A stretch of 20,850 nt of DNA, from NCBI GenBank assembly GCA_010028775.1, contig RHAF01000014.1, positions 1-20,850 of the forward strand. Reading direction: 5' to 3'. The stretch is from Verrucomicrobiota bacterium (GTDB lineage Bacteria; Verrucomicrobiota; Verrucomicrobiia; Methylacidiphilales; Verrucolacustridaceae). Positions 8,028 through 16,800 of the stretch are shown here, piece after piece. The first letter of the stretch is position 1. Every line of letters starts with the position of its first letter. The notes under the pieces are model-generated. The model was not told the origin of the DNA. It made no database searches and saw nothing but the letters and a program-made list of their open reading frames with translations. A program made the translations under genes and the position numbers.

Positions 8028-9455
8028 TCAATGCCTCACGGGTGCCAAATCGGCGCCTGATGTCCTGGAGGAGGGAAAGACCGCCATCGGGGCGGTGGAC
8101 GGGAAAAGTTTGAGAAGGGTGGCAATCAAGAGGGACGAAAAAGCCAATTGGCCGACAATCCATAGAGCCTGTCCAGCGATGATGACTACCAGGAAGGGGC
8201 AAAGATAGCTGGCAACCGTGGACAGAGGGACACCCGGATCATTCAGGGCCAATCCCTGCAAAACGCCACCCAAGGCGTACCCGCTGAAGGTCAAAGCTAC
8301 GCCCAAGGCTGTACACCAAAAGTGCCATAACAGGGAAGAGTGGCTGGGCCAGCCCAGGTTCCGGACCACTGGGAGGAGGGCGTAAATCGATCCCGCTAGG
8401 ATGCTTCCGAGAAATGAGAAGAGGAAAACGGATTGGTTCGCATTCCAGGCCACGGTAAAGGCCGTATTCTGTCGAACACCGGGAATACTCAGGAACATCA
8501 TCCATCCATAGGCCACAAGGTAGGACCAGGCGCCAAGAGAAAGGAACCTCAGGGCCACATTGCGGCGGATTTCATCCATTTTCCCTTCAAGCAAGGGCTG
8601 AAAGAGAACGGTGTTGCCTAGGGCGGCGACAAAAAGAAGCACCCCCGCGACCACTCCGGCGCTCTGGAGCCAGGAGGGAACCGGACCTTGGCTGGCCAGG
8701 CTATTAGATGCCCATCCGCCCAAGGTGAAGAACAGGCCCCAGGAAAGTAACCCCAAGGAGAGACTGGTGGTGGGTCTTCCTGTCAGCGTGGGTAGAAGCT
8801 GGAAAAGAAGAACCAACGCCATCGGAGTCAACCAGAGATGGTGGACAAAGGAATGCCAGACCAATTGGGTGATGATCTGCACACCGCCCGGCGCGGTGCC
8901 CCCACGCAGGAGAAGTTCGGCCGTTCCCAATCCCAAGGGGAAAGCCAAGATTCCGCCCAAGAGATAAAGCCGGGGAAGAATCGGGCCGCTTTTCCAGGTT
9001 CCGCCCAAACCGCGGGTGATGCCCGTGCCCAAGACCAGGAAAGAAACAAGAAGAATCAAGGTGACGGTGCGGCCAAATGGTAGGGAGAGCAGTCCCGATC
9101 CCCCCGTCATGAGGATCTGGGTCAATCCGGTCAAAATGGCGAGTTGCCAGGCAATCGCCCCGAACGTGAGGACATGGTTATGACGGAAGGGGATTCCGGA
9201 AAACCGGGGGACGAGGATCATCAGCACGCCCAGAAGTCCTGAACCAATCCAGCCATAGGTCAGAAGAAATGTGGCGGCAGGGACCAGGCGTCCGTATCCA
9301 AAAACTGCGGTGGGCTGGAAATAGGCCAGCATTGGAATAAGGAGTTGAAGGTTGGCGAGGATTTGGAGTCCACCACCGAGCAGCGACCAGATGATCGACC
9401 CGGCGATCAGGATCTGGGTGGCTACCGCTGATTTGGAGGATTGGCTCCGGTTCAT
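8028..9455 (-). CDS. CcoN-like membrane protein lacking all haem and CuB ligands
   Basis: The 475-residue protein has about 12 membrane helices and resembles the cbb3 catalytic subunit CcoN over its whole length. Examples are G55-R-L-V-P, T-G-R-P at 225-228, W248-A with P260, W262, Q264 and S265, L302-R-F-L, and L-W-H-F-W with G-V-L-Q-G. Ungapped comparison with my recollection of Pseudomonas stutzeri CcoN puts A61 at the low-spin haem His, S202 at the first CuB His, and S252-L253 at the CuB His pair. It puts N340-Q-S342 at the H-V-H that binds haems b3 and b, and G246 at the cross-linked Tyr. H201, H205 and H206 lie near the first CuB position but not in register. It therefore cannot carry the normal cofactors and is probably not an oxidase. 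A structural, quinone-docking or proton-conducting role within an ACIII assembly is a guess. The frame is intact, so this is not a pseudogene. It overlaps the gene before it by ATGA. Confidence 0.85.
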   Translation of the reverse strand: MNRSQSSKSAVATQILIAGSIIWSLLGGGLQILANLQLLIPMLAYFQPTAVFGYGRLVPAATFLLTYGWIGSGLLGVLMILVPRFSGIPFRHNHVLTFGAIAWQLAILTGLTQILMTGGSGLLSLPFGRTVTLILLVSFLVLGTGITRGLGGTWKSGPILPRLYLLGGILAFPLGLGTAELLLRGGTAPGGVQIITQLVWHSFVHHLWLTPMALVLLFQLLPTLTGRPTTSLSLGLLSWGLFFTLGGWASNSLASQGPVPSWLQSAGVVAGVLLFVAALGNTVLFQPLLEGKMDEIRRNVALRFLSLGAWSYLVAYGWMMFLSIPGVRQNTAFTVAWNANQSVFLFSFLGSILAGSIYALLPVVRNLGWPSHSSLLWHFWCTALGVALTFSGYALGGVLQGLALNDPGVPLSTVASYLCPFLVVIIAGQALWIVGQLAFSSLLIATLLKLFPSTAPMAVFPSSRTSGADLAPVRH

Positions 9456-9946
9456 GGTTTCTTGGCGGTTGAATTGTTGGAGCCCTTGAGTGGGGCAGGA
9501 ACCGTGGGAATGGTTACCGGGGCTGAATTCGTCGTGGTTAACGTGGGTGCGTTTGTTGTAGTTACCGGCACTTCCGGATAGAGGGGCGCTCCCGCTGCCA
9601 CGATGGCGGAAGGTGTGATGGTTGTGATGGGGTAGGCGGGACGGGGATCCGAGGCACGAAGTTTGGGTAAGACCTGCTCCATGGCCTTGGCAATGGGAAT
9701 ATGGGCGATTCCTTTTTCCTTATCCACCCAACCATAGGAGGTCAGGGCTTTCTCCTGCTCCTCGCGAAGCTTAGAAAGTTTTTCCAGACGGGTTTTGGCC
9801 GCATTTTCTAAAACGGCCTCCGGGGTGACTCCCGCCGGCCGAAGAAGGAAACCAAGGCTGGCCAACCCCAGGAAGCCGACAGCCAGCCAGATTCCCGGAA
9901 GGTAGGGGTGTTTGCGCTCGGTCAGGGAATGGGAGTGTTCGCTCAT
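9452..9946 (-). CDS. Small single-pass membrane protein with Y-G-W-V-D motif, found after actF
   Basis: I place the start at ATG 9946 because it forms an ATGA overlap with the actF stop; a much longer reading would lie inside actF. The 164-residue product has a short His-containing N-terminus, one membrane helix (about residues 17-36), then a charged helix with E-K-L-S-K-L-R-E-E-Q-E-K. A conserved-looking motif follows, S70-Y-G-W-V-D-K-E-K-G-I with H-I-P-I-A-K-A-M at 82-89, and then a low-complexity Pro/Thr/Ala tail. I recall the same Y-G-W-V-D...I-P-I..A-M motif in small proteins encoded beside respiratory oxidase and SCO1 genes, but know no assigned function. There is no Cys, so no haem c or copper thiol site. 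Topology suggests the domain faces the periplasm. Its place between ACIII and the CcoN-like gene points to an assembly or linker role, which is inference. Confidence 0.8.
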   Translation of the reverse strand: MSEHSHSLTERKHPYLPGIWLAVGFLGLASLGFLLRPAGVTPEAVLENAAKTRLEKLSKLREEQEKALTSYGWVDKEKGIAHIPIAKAMEQVLPKLRASDPRPAYPITTITPSAIVAAGAPLYPEVPVTTTNAPTLTTTNSAPVTIPTVPAPLKGSNNSTAKKP

Positions 9947-11187
9947 AGCCAGTTGGTGACCGCAAGGCTCTCGCGCAGACGTGGATCGCGGTTCGGGAAA
10001 ATCGACTTCTTGGAAAGCAACCAGAGGAAAGTGTGAGCCAGTAGGCCGATCACGCCAACCAAGGCCAGGAGGTCGAGAAGATGGGGGTGGAAACCCGTGG
10101 TGGTCGCCTCGTGCCCGGCGTGGCGGGATTCCTGTAGTTGCAGGTTCGGCATGACGATCCAATAGATGTCCATGCAGTGCATGAAGAGAACCCAGGTGGC
10201 GGCGCTGCAGATCCGCCAAGGCGTGCGTTTGGCTGGCTGGGTGAGCAGAAGGATAAAGGGTACAAAGAAATGTCCGACCACGAGGAAAATGGAATAGTAA
10301 AACCACGTACCGGTGTTGCGGTAGGTAAAGAACCAGGTTTCCTCAGGGATGTTGGCATACCACTGGAGAAAGTACTGGCTGAAGGAGATGTACCCCCAGA
10401 AAACGGTGAAGGCGAAAAGCAGCATGCCCATGATGTGGTTATGCTCGACGGTGAAAAGACCCTTGAGGTGGCCGGTCCGCACCAAACCGTTGGTGATGAG
10501 AATCAAGAGAGCCATGGAGGACTGGGCCGCTCCGGCAAAGAGATAGACCCCCCACATGGTGGAGTACCAGTGATGATCCAAAGCCATCAGCCAGTCGAAA
10601 CCGGCAAAGGTTAAACAAAGAACGAACAGGGGAATAAAGCCGTACGCGGTGTGCCGGAGGCGGAGGGTGATTCGGGGATCCCCATCCTCATCCTGGCGGA
10701 TGGAAAGGCCCCGATAGAGCAAACCGGCAAGGGAAAAGAAAACGAGGTAGAAGGCGCATCGGATATAAAAGAACGGCTCGTTGAGGAAGGGACGCTTCCA
10801 GGCAAGGAGCGGGTCATGGCTCACGTCGGTGGTCATCCAGTGCCAAAGCTCCTTGGAGAAAAAGAGGGCAATGGGGACAAAAAGGAGAAGGAGGACGGGA
10901 AAACAGGAGGCCAGTGACTCGAGGATGCGCCGCATAAGAACGGACCAATCGGCATCGAGGGCGTGGTGGAGAAGAGTCCAGAAAAGCGCTCCGGCACAAA
11001 CGGTAAATCCCACAGCGAAGGCAAAAAGATAGGAGAAGGCCAAATGCATGGGGTTCGTCATCCAACCCCAGATGAGCGCCGAACCCAAACCGACAACTCC
11101 CAGCACAGGGAATAGGACGGGAAGAATTCCGAGCTTCTCCACACGGAGCTTCTCGGCTTCAGGTAAGTGGGTTGGACCGTGACTCAT
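9943..11187 (-). CDS. actF: Alternative complex III membrane subunit ActF
   Basis: The 414-residue protein has about ten membrane helices and belongs to the NrfD/PsrC-like group that gives ACIII its two large membrane subunits. Typical features are the L-A-F-S-Y-L-F-A-F stretch near residue 49, F-D-W-L-M-A-L-D-H-H-W-Y-S-T-M-W-G-V-Y in the middle, and W-G-Y-I-S-F-S-Q-Y-F-L-Q-W-Y-A-N-I-P-E-E-T after it. ActF is thought to pair with ActC in the membrane and may take part in proton movement; the main quinol site is placed in ActC. Order and spacing fit the usual actABCDEF series: it overlaps actE upstream and the small gene downstream, each by ATGA. The family call is firm. Confidence 0.94.
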   Translation of the reverse strand: MSHGPTHLPEAEKLRVEKLGILPVLFPVLGVVGLGSALIWGWMTNPMHLAFSYLFAFAVGFTVCAGALFWTLLHHALDADWSVLMRRILESLASCFPVLLLLFVPIALFFSKELWHWMTTDVSHDPLLAWKRPFLNEPFFYIRCAFYLVFFSLAGLLYRGLSIRQDEDGDPRITLRLRHTAYGFIPLFVLCLTFAGFDWLMALDHHWYSTMWGVYLFAGAAQSSMALLILITNGLVRTGHLKGLFTVEHNHIMGMLLFAFTVFWGYISFSQYFLQWYANIPEETWFFTYRNTGTWFYYSIFLVVGHFFVPFILLLTQPAKRTPWRICSAATWVLFMHCMDIYWIVMPNLQLQESRHAGHEATTTGFHPHLLDLLALVGVIGLLAHTFLWLLSKKSIFPNRDPRLRESLAVTNWL

Positions 11188-11807
11188 GGTTTTTGCTGGA
11201 GGTTGGCGGTCGCCTCAGGGGGTAACTGGCTGGCCTGGGTGTTTTGCGAAAGCTGGAGCGCACGAATGTAGGCGACAATAGCCCAGCGGTCGCGAACATC
11301 GATGTGAGGGTAGGGACCCATCTGTCCCTTGCCGTGGGTGATGGTGTTAAAGATTTCGCCGTCGGCCATCTCGCGGTATTTGTCCAGATGGTAGCTGGCG
11401 ACACCGACCAAGCCGTACTGGGTGGTGATTCCGTTGCCGGCCCCGGTGGCTCCATGGCAGACTTGGCAGTTGATTTGGTAACGCTCTTTGCCTCTTTCGA
11501 GGAGCTTGGCATCCACCGTGACGGGTATTCCGGTTCCCCACATGTTGCCCATTTTTCCCGTGATGAGATACGGCTGGTCCGTGGGCACATGAAACGGAAT
11601 CGTCCCGTAGGGGGGCGGACGGTCCACCCGACCCTCAGGGAAAAAGGAAGTCAGAGTCTGGGATTTGAACTTCGGTTGATGGTCCATGTCGGGAAAGATC
11701 TCAATCGGGGTTCTTTGGGTGAAATCGCCCCGAAAACCGGCGATGGCGATGACGGCCACGGCCACTGCGCCAAAGATGGCCAGAAATGTGCGAATGAAGC
11801 CCTTCAT
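11184..11807 (-). CDS. actE: Alternative complex III monohaem cytochrome c subunit ActE
   Basis: The 207-residue protein has an N-terminal anchor or signal helix (about residues 5-24). The ActE-type leader region follows, M-D-H-Q-P-K-F-K-S-Q with R-P-P-P-Y-G-T-I-P. The class I cytochrome c domain has C114-Q-V-C117-H118 and the probable axial M163 in G-Q-M-G-P-Y-P-H. With the five haems of ActA this gives ACIII its usual six c-type haems. ActE is the likely exit point for electrons to a periplasmic or anchored acceptor. There is no lipobox Cys after the helix, so the anchor is probably the uncleaved helix. It overlaps actD and actF by ATGA. Confidence 0.95.
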   Translation of the reverse strand: MKGFIRTFLAIFGAVAVAVIAIAGFRGDFTQRTPIEIFPDMDHQPKFKSQTLTSFFPEGRVDRPPPYGTIPFHVPTDQPYLITGKMGNMWGTGIPVTVDAKLLERGKERYQINCQVCHGATGAGNGITTQYGLVGVASYHLDKYREMADGEIFNTITHGKGQMGPYPHIDVRDRWAIVAYIRALQLSQNTQASQLPPEATANLQQKP

Positions 11808-12397
11808 GGAGCAGGCTCCATTTCCGGTCTGGCGGGATGAGGATCCAATTCTGGATCGTGATGGATTTCCGAAATATACGTTCCACCGATTTCAGTCAGG
11901 AGTTTACGGGAAGAGTCGGGGTCAAACCGCGGATCCGTTGCTTCCAGGACGAGGAAAAATCCGTCATCGGTGACGCGCTTAAAACGATCCCAATTGAAGA
12001 CCGGGTGATGCAGTCGGGGCATCAGGGTAAGCAGCAACAGCCCGATAATGGTGCCGAAGGCGGTGAGGAGAACGGTGAGCTCAAAAAAAATGGGCATCGA
12101 AGGTTCGAGTGCGAAATACGGCTTTCCTTGGACGATCAGCGGATAATTGATCGCCGAGGTGTAGTAGATAAGGGCAAAGGCGGTACTCAGACCGGTGATT
12201 CCACCCAGGAGGGAGAACAAGGAGACGCGGGAACGCTTGAAGCCCATGGCATGGTCCATGCCGTGGATTGGGAAGGGTGAGTAGACATCCCAGCGGCGAA
12301 AACCCATGGATTGGATCTTTTCCGCCGCGTGGAGCAGGGCCGAGGCGGATGGAAATTCCGCGCCTAGGCCATGAAGGGTGGACGGGCGCTGGCTCAT
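11804..12397 (-). CDS. actD: Alternative complex III subunit ActD (DUF3341)
   Basis: The 197-residue protein has the DUF3341 layout. A small N-terminal alpha/beta domain contains L-H-G-L-G-A-E-F and G-F-R-R-W-D-V-Y-S-P-F-P-I-H-G-M-D. A two-helix membrane hairpin follows (about residues 58-80 and 98-120), with Y-P-L-I-V-Q-G-K-P-Y-F between the helices. The C-terminal domain contains D-D-G-F-F-L-V-L-E. ActD carries no cofactor and packs against ActC in known ACIII structures. It lies between actC and actE, with ATGA overlaps on both sides. Confidence 0.95.
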   Translation of the reverse strand: MSQRPSTLHGLGAEFPSASALLHAAEKIQSMGFRRWDVYSPFPIHGMDHAMGFKRSRVSLFSLLGGITGLSTAFALIYYTSAINYPLIVQGKPYFALEPSMPIFFELTVLLTAFGTIIGLLLLTLMPRLHHPVFNWDRFKRVTDDGFFLVLEATDPRFDPDSSRKLLTEIGGTYISEIHHDPELDPHPARPEMEPAP

Positions 12398-13851
12398 GCG
12401 TGGGCCTTGGCTGGCTGGGAATTGTTGCCGTGCTGCCTATGCCCTGCGTGCTCGTCCGGGTGATGAGGATCGGCCTCCGGGGTGACGTTCTTTACCTCAA
12501 ACATCGTAATCATGGGGAGGAACCTGACGAAAAGGAGAAACAGGAAAACAAATAGCCCGATGGTCCCGATGAAAAGGGTGATATCGACCCAGGTCGGGGA
12601 GAAGTAGCCCCAAGAGGAGGGAAGAAAATCCCTATGGATGGACGTAACGATGATAACGAAACGTTCAAACCACATCCCGGTGTTGGGGAACATGACGATG
12701 GCCAAAACCACCCATGGGTTCTGCCGGCAATATTTGAACCAGAAAAGCTGGGGAGCGACGACGTTGCAGGTGATCATCGACCAGTAGGCCCACCAGTAAG
12801 GTCCGAAAGCGCGGTTGGTGAATGCGTAGATTTCGAACGGATTACCGCTGTACCAGGCGATGAAGAACTCCATGGAGTAGGCGTAACCCACCAGCGAGCC
12901 GGTCAGGAGGACGATTTTGCACATATTATCGATGTGCTTGTCGGTCACCAGATCGTGCAGTCCGTAGAGTTCGCGGAAGGGAATGAGAAGGGTCAGCACC
13001 ATGGCAAACCCACCGAAGATGGCTCCCGCGACAAAGTAAGGCGGGAAGATGGTAGTGTGCCAACCGGGAACGACCGAGGTGGCGAAGTCGAAGGACACCA
13101 CGCTGTGCACGGAGAGCACCAACGGGGTGGAGATTCCGGCAAGGATGAGATATGCCTTCTCGTAATGAGTCCACTGACGGTTGGAGCCCCGCCACCCTAG
13201 TGAAAGGAGGCCGTAGGCCATTTGCCGGAAACGGGTGGTGGCGCGGTCGCGAAGGGAGGCCAGGTCAGGGATTAGGCCGAGGTACCAGAAAATCAGGGAG
13301 ACGGTGAAGTAGGTTGAGACGGCAAAAACGTCCCAAAGCAGGGGGCTACGGAAGTTTTGCCAGATGGCATTGGCGTTGGGGATGGGAAAGAGGAACCAGG
13401 CAAACCATATGCGTCCGACATGGAAGGCCGGAAAGATTCCGGCGCAAATCACGGCAAAAATGGTCATGGCCTCGGCCGAGCGGTTGATGGAGGTCCGCCA
13501 CTTCTGGCGGGTGAGAAAGAGAATGGCGGAGATCAGGGTTCCGGCGTGGCCGATACCGATCCAGAAGACGAAGTTGGTGATGTCCCAGGCCCAGCAGACG
13601 GGAACGTTCAATCCCCAGACGCCGACTCCGGTGGCGACAAGGTACGTGAGCATCGCCGGGGTAAGGGCTGCCACCGCTCCGAAGATGATAGTGGAAACCC
13701 ACCACCAAAGGGGGGCGGGCTGCTCAACGATGCGACAAACGTGATTGGTGATCCAGGAAAGCGGCCGGTGGTTGGCCACCAACGGCTGGCGCTCCAGATA
13801 GTCCGAAGCTTTGGCAAAAGCGGCCTGGGCGGAGGCGTCACCGGCTCTCAT
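12394..13851 (-). CDS. actC: Alternative complex III quinol-binding membrane subunit ActC (NrfD family)
   Basis: The 485-residue protein has ten predicted membrane helices from about residue 48 to 450. Matching motifs include P-V-C-W-A-W-D-I-T-N-F-V-F-W-I-G-I-G-H-A-G-T, R-I-W-F-A-W-F, H-S-V-V-S-F-D-F-A and P-N-T-G-M-W-F-E-R-F, all typical of ActC. In the ACIII structures the quinol-oxidising site is in this subunit, next to the iron-sulphur part of ActB. The C-terminus is rich in His (H-H-P-D-E-H-A-G-H-R-Q-H), which I regard as a lineage-specific tail. It overlaps both actB and actD by ATGA. Confidence 0.95.
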   Translation of the reverse strand: MRAGDASAQAAFAKASDYLERQPLVANHRPLSWITNHVCRIVEQPAPLWWWVSTIIFGAVAALTPAMLTYLVATGVGVWGLNVPVCWAWDITNFVFWIGIGHAGTLISAILFLTRQKWRTSINRSAEAMTIFAVICAGIFPAFHVGRIWFAWFLFPIPNANAIWQNFRSPLLWDVFAVSTYFTVSLIFWYLGLIPDLASLRDRATTRFRQMAYGLLSLGWRGSNRQWTHYEKAYLILAGISTPLVLSVHSVVSFDFATSVVPGWHTTIFPPYFVAGAIFGGFAMVLTLLIPFRELYGLHDLVTDKHIDNMCKIVLLTGSLVGYAYSMEFFIAWYSGNPFEIYAFTNRAFGPYWWAYWSMITCNVVAPQLFWFKYCRQNPWVVLAIVMFPNTGMWFERFVIIVTSIHRDFLPSSWGYFSPTWVDITLFIGTIGLFVFLFLLFVRFLPMITMFEVKNVTPEADPHHPDEHAGHRQHGNNSQPAKAHA

Positions 13852-16800
13852 TTGTGTGCCTCCTCTGAATTTTGGTTTTCCCCACTGTTTTCATGACCGT
13901 GGGATTCCTCGTGGCCGTGGGCGGGAACGTAGGAGGTTCTGGCGCCCGGCATGGCGGGGTTGGGGTTGCGGATCCGGCCGAGGTAGGTGAGGCGCGGACG
14001 CACGTTGAGGTATTCGAGCAGGGAATAATTCTGGGGCAGGGAACGGAGTTGGGAAACCTCGGACTGCTCATCCTTGAGGTCGCCGAAGACAATAGCATCC
14101 GCCGGGCAAGCCTGTTGGCAGGCGGTCTGCAGGCTGCCGCTGGGGATCCTGATGTTGTCCGAGTCACGGGCTTTGACCCGGGCGTTGATCTTGGCCTCCT
14201 CGATCCGCTGGACGCAGAAGGTGCATTTTTCCATGACCCCGCGCATCCGGACCGTGACGTTCGGATTTTTCTGGAGCTTGAGGGTTTCCTCGGTGCCCTT
14301 GGGCGCCAGGGGCCCCCAGTAAAGCTTGTCGAGCGGGCGTTGGTTGTAATCGAAGAAGTTGAAGCGACGGACCTTGTACGGGCAGTTGTTGGCGCAGTAA
14401 CGGGTGCCGATGCAACGATTGTAGGCCATCACGTTGAGACCTTCCTCGTTGTGGACCGTCGCGTTGACCGGGCAAACCGTTTCGCAGGGGGCGTTCTCGC
14501 ACTGCATGCAGGCCACCGGTTGGGAGACAGCCTCGGGTTCCTCGGGCTCGCCGGTATAATAGCGGTCGACACGGATCCAGTGCATTTCGCGGCCCTTCAT
14601 CACCTGATCTTTACCGACAACGGGAATATTATTTTCCGCAGTGCAGGCGGTGACACACGCGTTGCACCCGGTGCAGGTGGAGAGATCCACCACCATGGCC
14701 CACTGATGCTCCCCAGTAAGTTTGGGACTAGGATAGAAGGTCTGATTTTTCGGAATGTGAGCGTCCATGCCAACCTTCTTGGCCCAGCCCGGATTCTGGT
14801 TGAATTCAGATAAGGCGGCTTCGCGAACCAAGTCGCGACCCTCCATGACCTGGTGTTCCTGAGTGACGGCCAGCTGTCTTGTTTTGCCGGTGCGCTCAAG
14901 CCGTAGTCCCTGGGCGATGTAATCGGAATCGGTGGTGCGGAGAGCGTAGGCGTCAAAGCCGGCACCTTTGGCAACCGGGCCCAAGAAGTCCTGACCGTAA
15001 CCCACGGGAAGACTGACCGCGAAATCCGCATGCCCCGGAGCGACCACCACAGGGGCCTCCACCGTGCGGGTTCCCAAGGTGGCCTTCACCATGTCGGCCA
15101 CAAGGATTCCGTTGATGATCTCATTTTTCAGTCCGAGGGAATCGGCGGTCTTGGAGGAGAGAAGGATGGCATTGTCCCACGTCAGCTTGGTCATGGGATC
15201 AGGCCACTCCTGCAACCATCCATTATTGGCGTAGCGGCCGTCATCCACCGCCCCGGAATGGGTAAAGACAGCCTCCAGCGAACCGGCTTCGGACGAAGCC
15301 GGGGAATCGATGTTGGGCAGGAGGGCGGCCACTCCACTTGAGTTGAGGGCCCGGGAGGTGGAGCCCGCCGAGTTGGTGAGGAAACCCTCACGGACAAAGT
15401 CGTTCCATTCTTGTTCTAGTTTTTCGGCTCCTAGCTTGGTGCGAAGGGAGAATGTTTCGCGGACGAGCGCGGGGCCCATGGGCTTCGGTTGTCCGATCCA
15501 ACGGGTGAGAAATTCCAGCTGACTCTCGCCCGCCCAAAGGGGCTGGATCATGGGTTGGATACAAAGGGTGGAACCGTCGGCGGCCAGAGCATCACCCCAG
15601 GCTTCCAGATAGTGGGTTCCCGGGATGAACCAGGTGGACATGGCCGAGGTGGCGTTAAAGACGGGGGATAGATGGAATGTGTTGGGAACCGAGGCCAGGA
15701 GGTTTGCCCATCCTAATTCCGCGGGGGCGTTGTAAACGGGGTCGCCGCCGAGAAGGATCAAGGTGCGGATCGAGTTGGAACGAATTTTCTCCGAGAGGCT
15801 CTGGATGGTGGTGGAGGGGGCGCTTAACCGCGGTTGTACCCGGAGAGCGGTTCCAACATTGCCGAGAGCCGCGTTGATTGCATATCCCAGTGCCTGGACT
15901 GCCGCAGGTTGACGGCGACCAACCAACACCAGGGAGCGGTTTCCTTGGGCGACTAGATCCGCGGCACACTCGCGGATCCATGCGGGATCGACTCCTTGGG
16001 GAAGGGGAAGATCGGGGGATTTGCTGAGAACCACATTGAGTTCCGAGTTCGGTCGCAGGGATCGGACCTGGCGGGCCAACTCCAAGAGGAAGGATCCAAC
16101 CGCCCCGGCCCGGAGCCTCAACCGGTGGTCCGCCATTGTGCCGGTGAGGGAGAAACGAGGTTCAGCCACATAAAGACGGTTGGATGAGTCGCCGGGCTTG
16201 CGGATGCGGCGGCCGGAGGCAAATCCACGGGTGTCGGATATATCGCCCTCATCGGAGCCAAGGAAATCGCAATCCACGGCGAGGATGGTCTTGGCGGCGG
16301 AAAGATCAGGTCGTACCTCGGTGCCTGTCCCGAAGGCGGCGGCAGCGGCCTCGAGATCCCGTCCGGGAGCCAGCGGTTCATAAACCGCCCAGGTGCACTG
16401 GGGGAACTGGCGGAGAAGTTCGGCTCGCAGGCGCTCCCGGGTCGGGGAAAGTGTTTCATCGGCCAAGATGGCCAAGGACGCCCCGCCATTGCCTGCCGCC
16501 TCGGCACGGATGCGATTGATTTCCGCCTCAAGCTCCGAGACCTCCGCTTTCTTGCCCGAGCGGGTGAGATGGCGGCGGCGGGCTGGGTCATAGAGGTCGA
16601 GCACGGAGGCTTGGGCGTGATTGTCGCTCGCCCCCTGGCTGGCGGGATGGAGGGGGTTGCCTTCCATTTTGGTAGGACGACCGTCAAAAGTGGTGGCCAA
16701 CAGCGGAACGGCCCCGCGGCGACGGGGTTGGGCGGTGGCAAAAGACATGTTCTTGCCCGAGATCACCCATTCCGGTGTCTGGGTGAATGGAACAAGGTGG

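Noticed and set aside
9452..10306. 284-codon reading of the small gene after actF
   Set aside because: The first 120 codons lie inside actF in another frame and give nonsense. ATG 9946 forms the same ATGA overlap seen throughout this operon.
14400..14415. Missing Cys (T877) in an ActB cluster motif as a lesion
   Set aside because: C-I-G-T-R-Y-C is the expected ActB form and fits a [3Fe-4S] cluster.
13872..14813. Long plus-strand open frame (313 codons) opposite actB
   Set aside because: It is antisense to the ferredoxin-like region of ActB, where stops are rare on the opposite strand. Its Val/Gly/Asp-rich translation matches no family I know.
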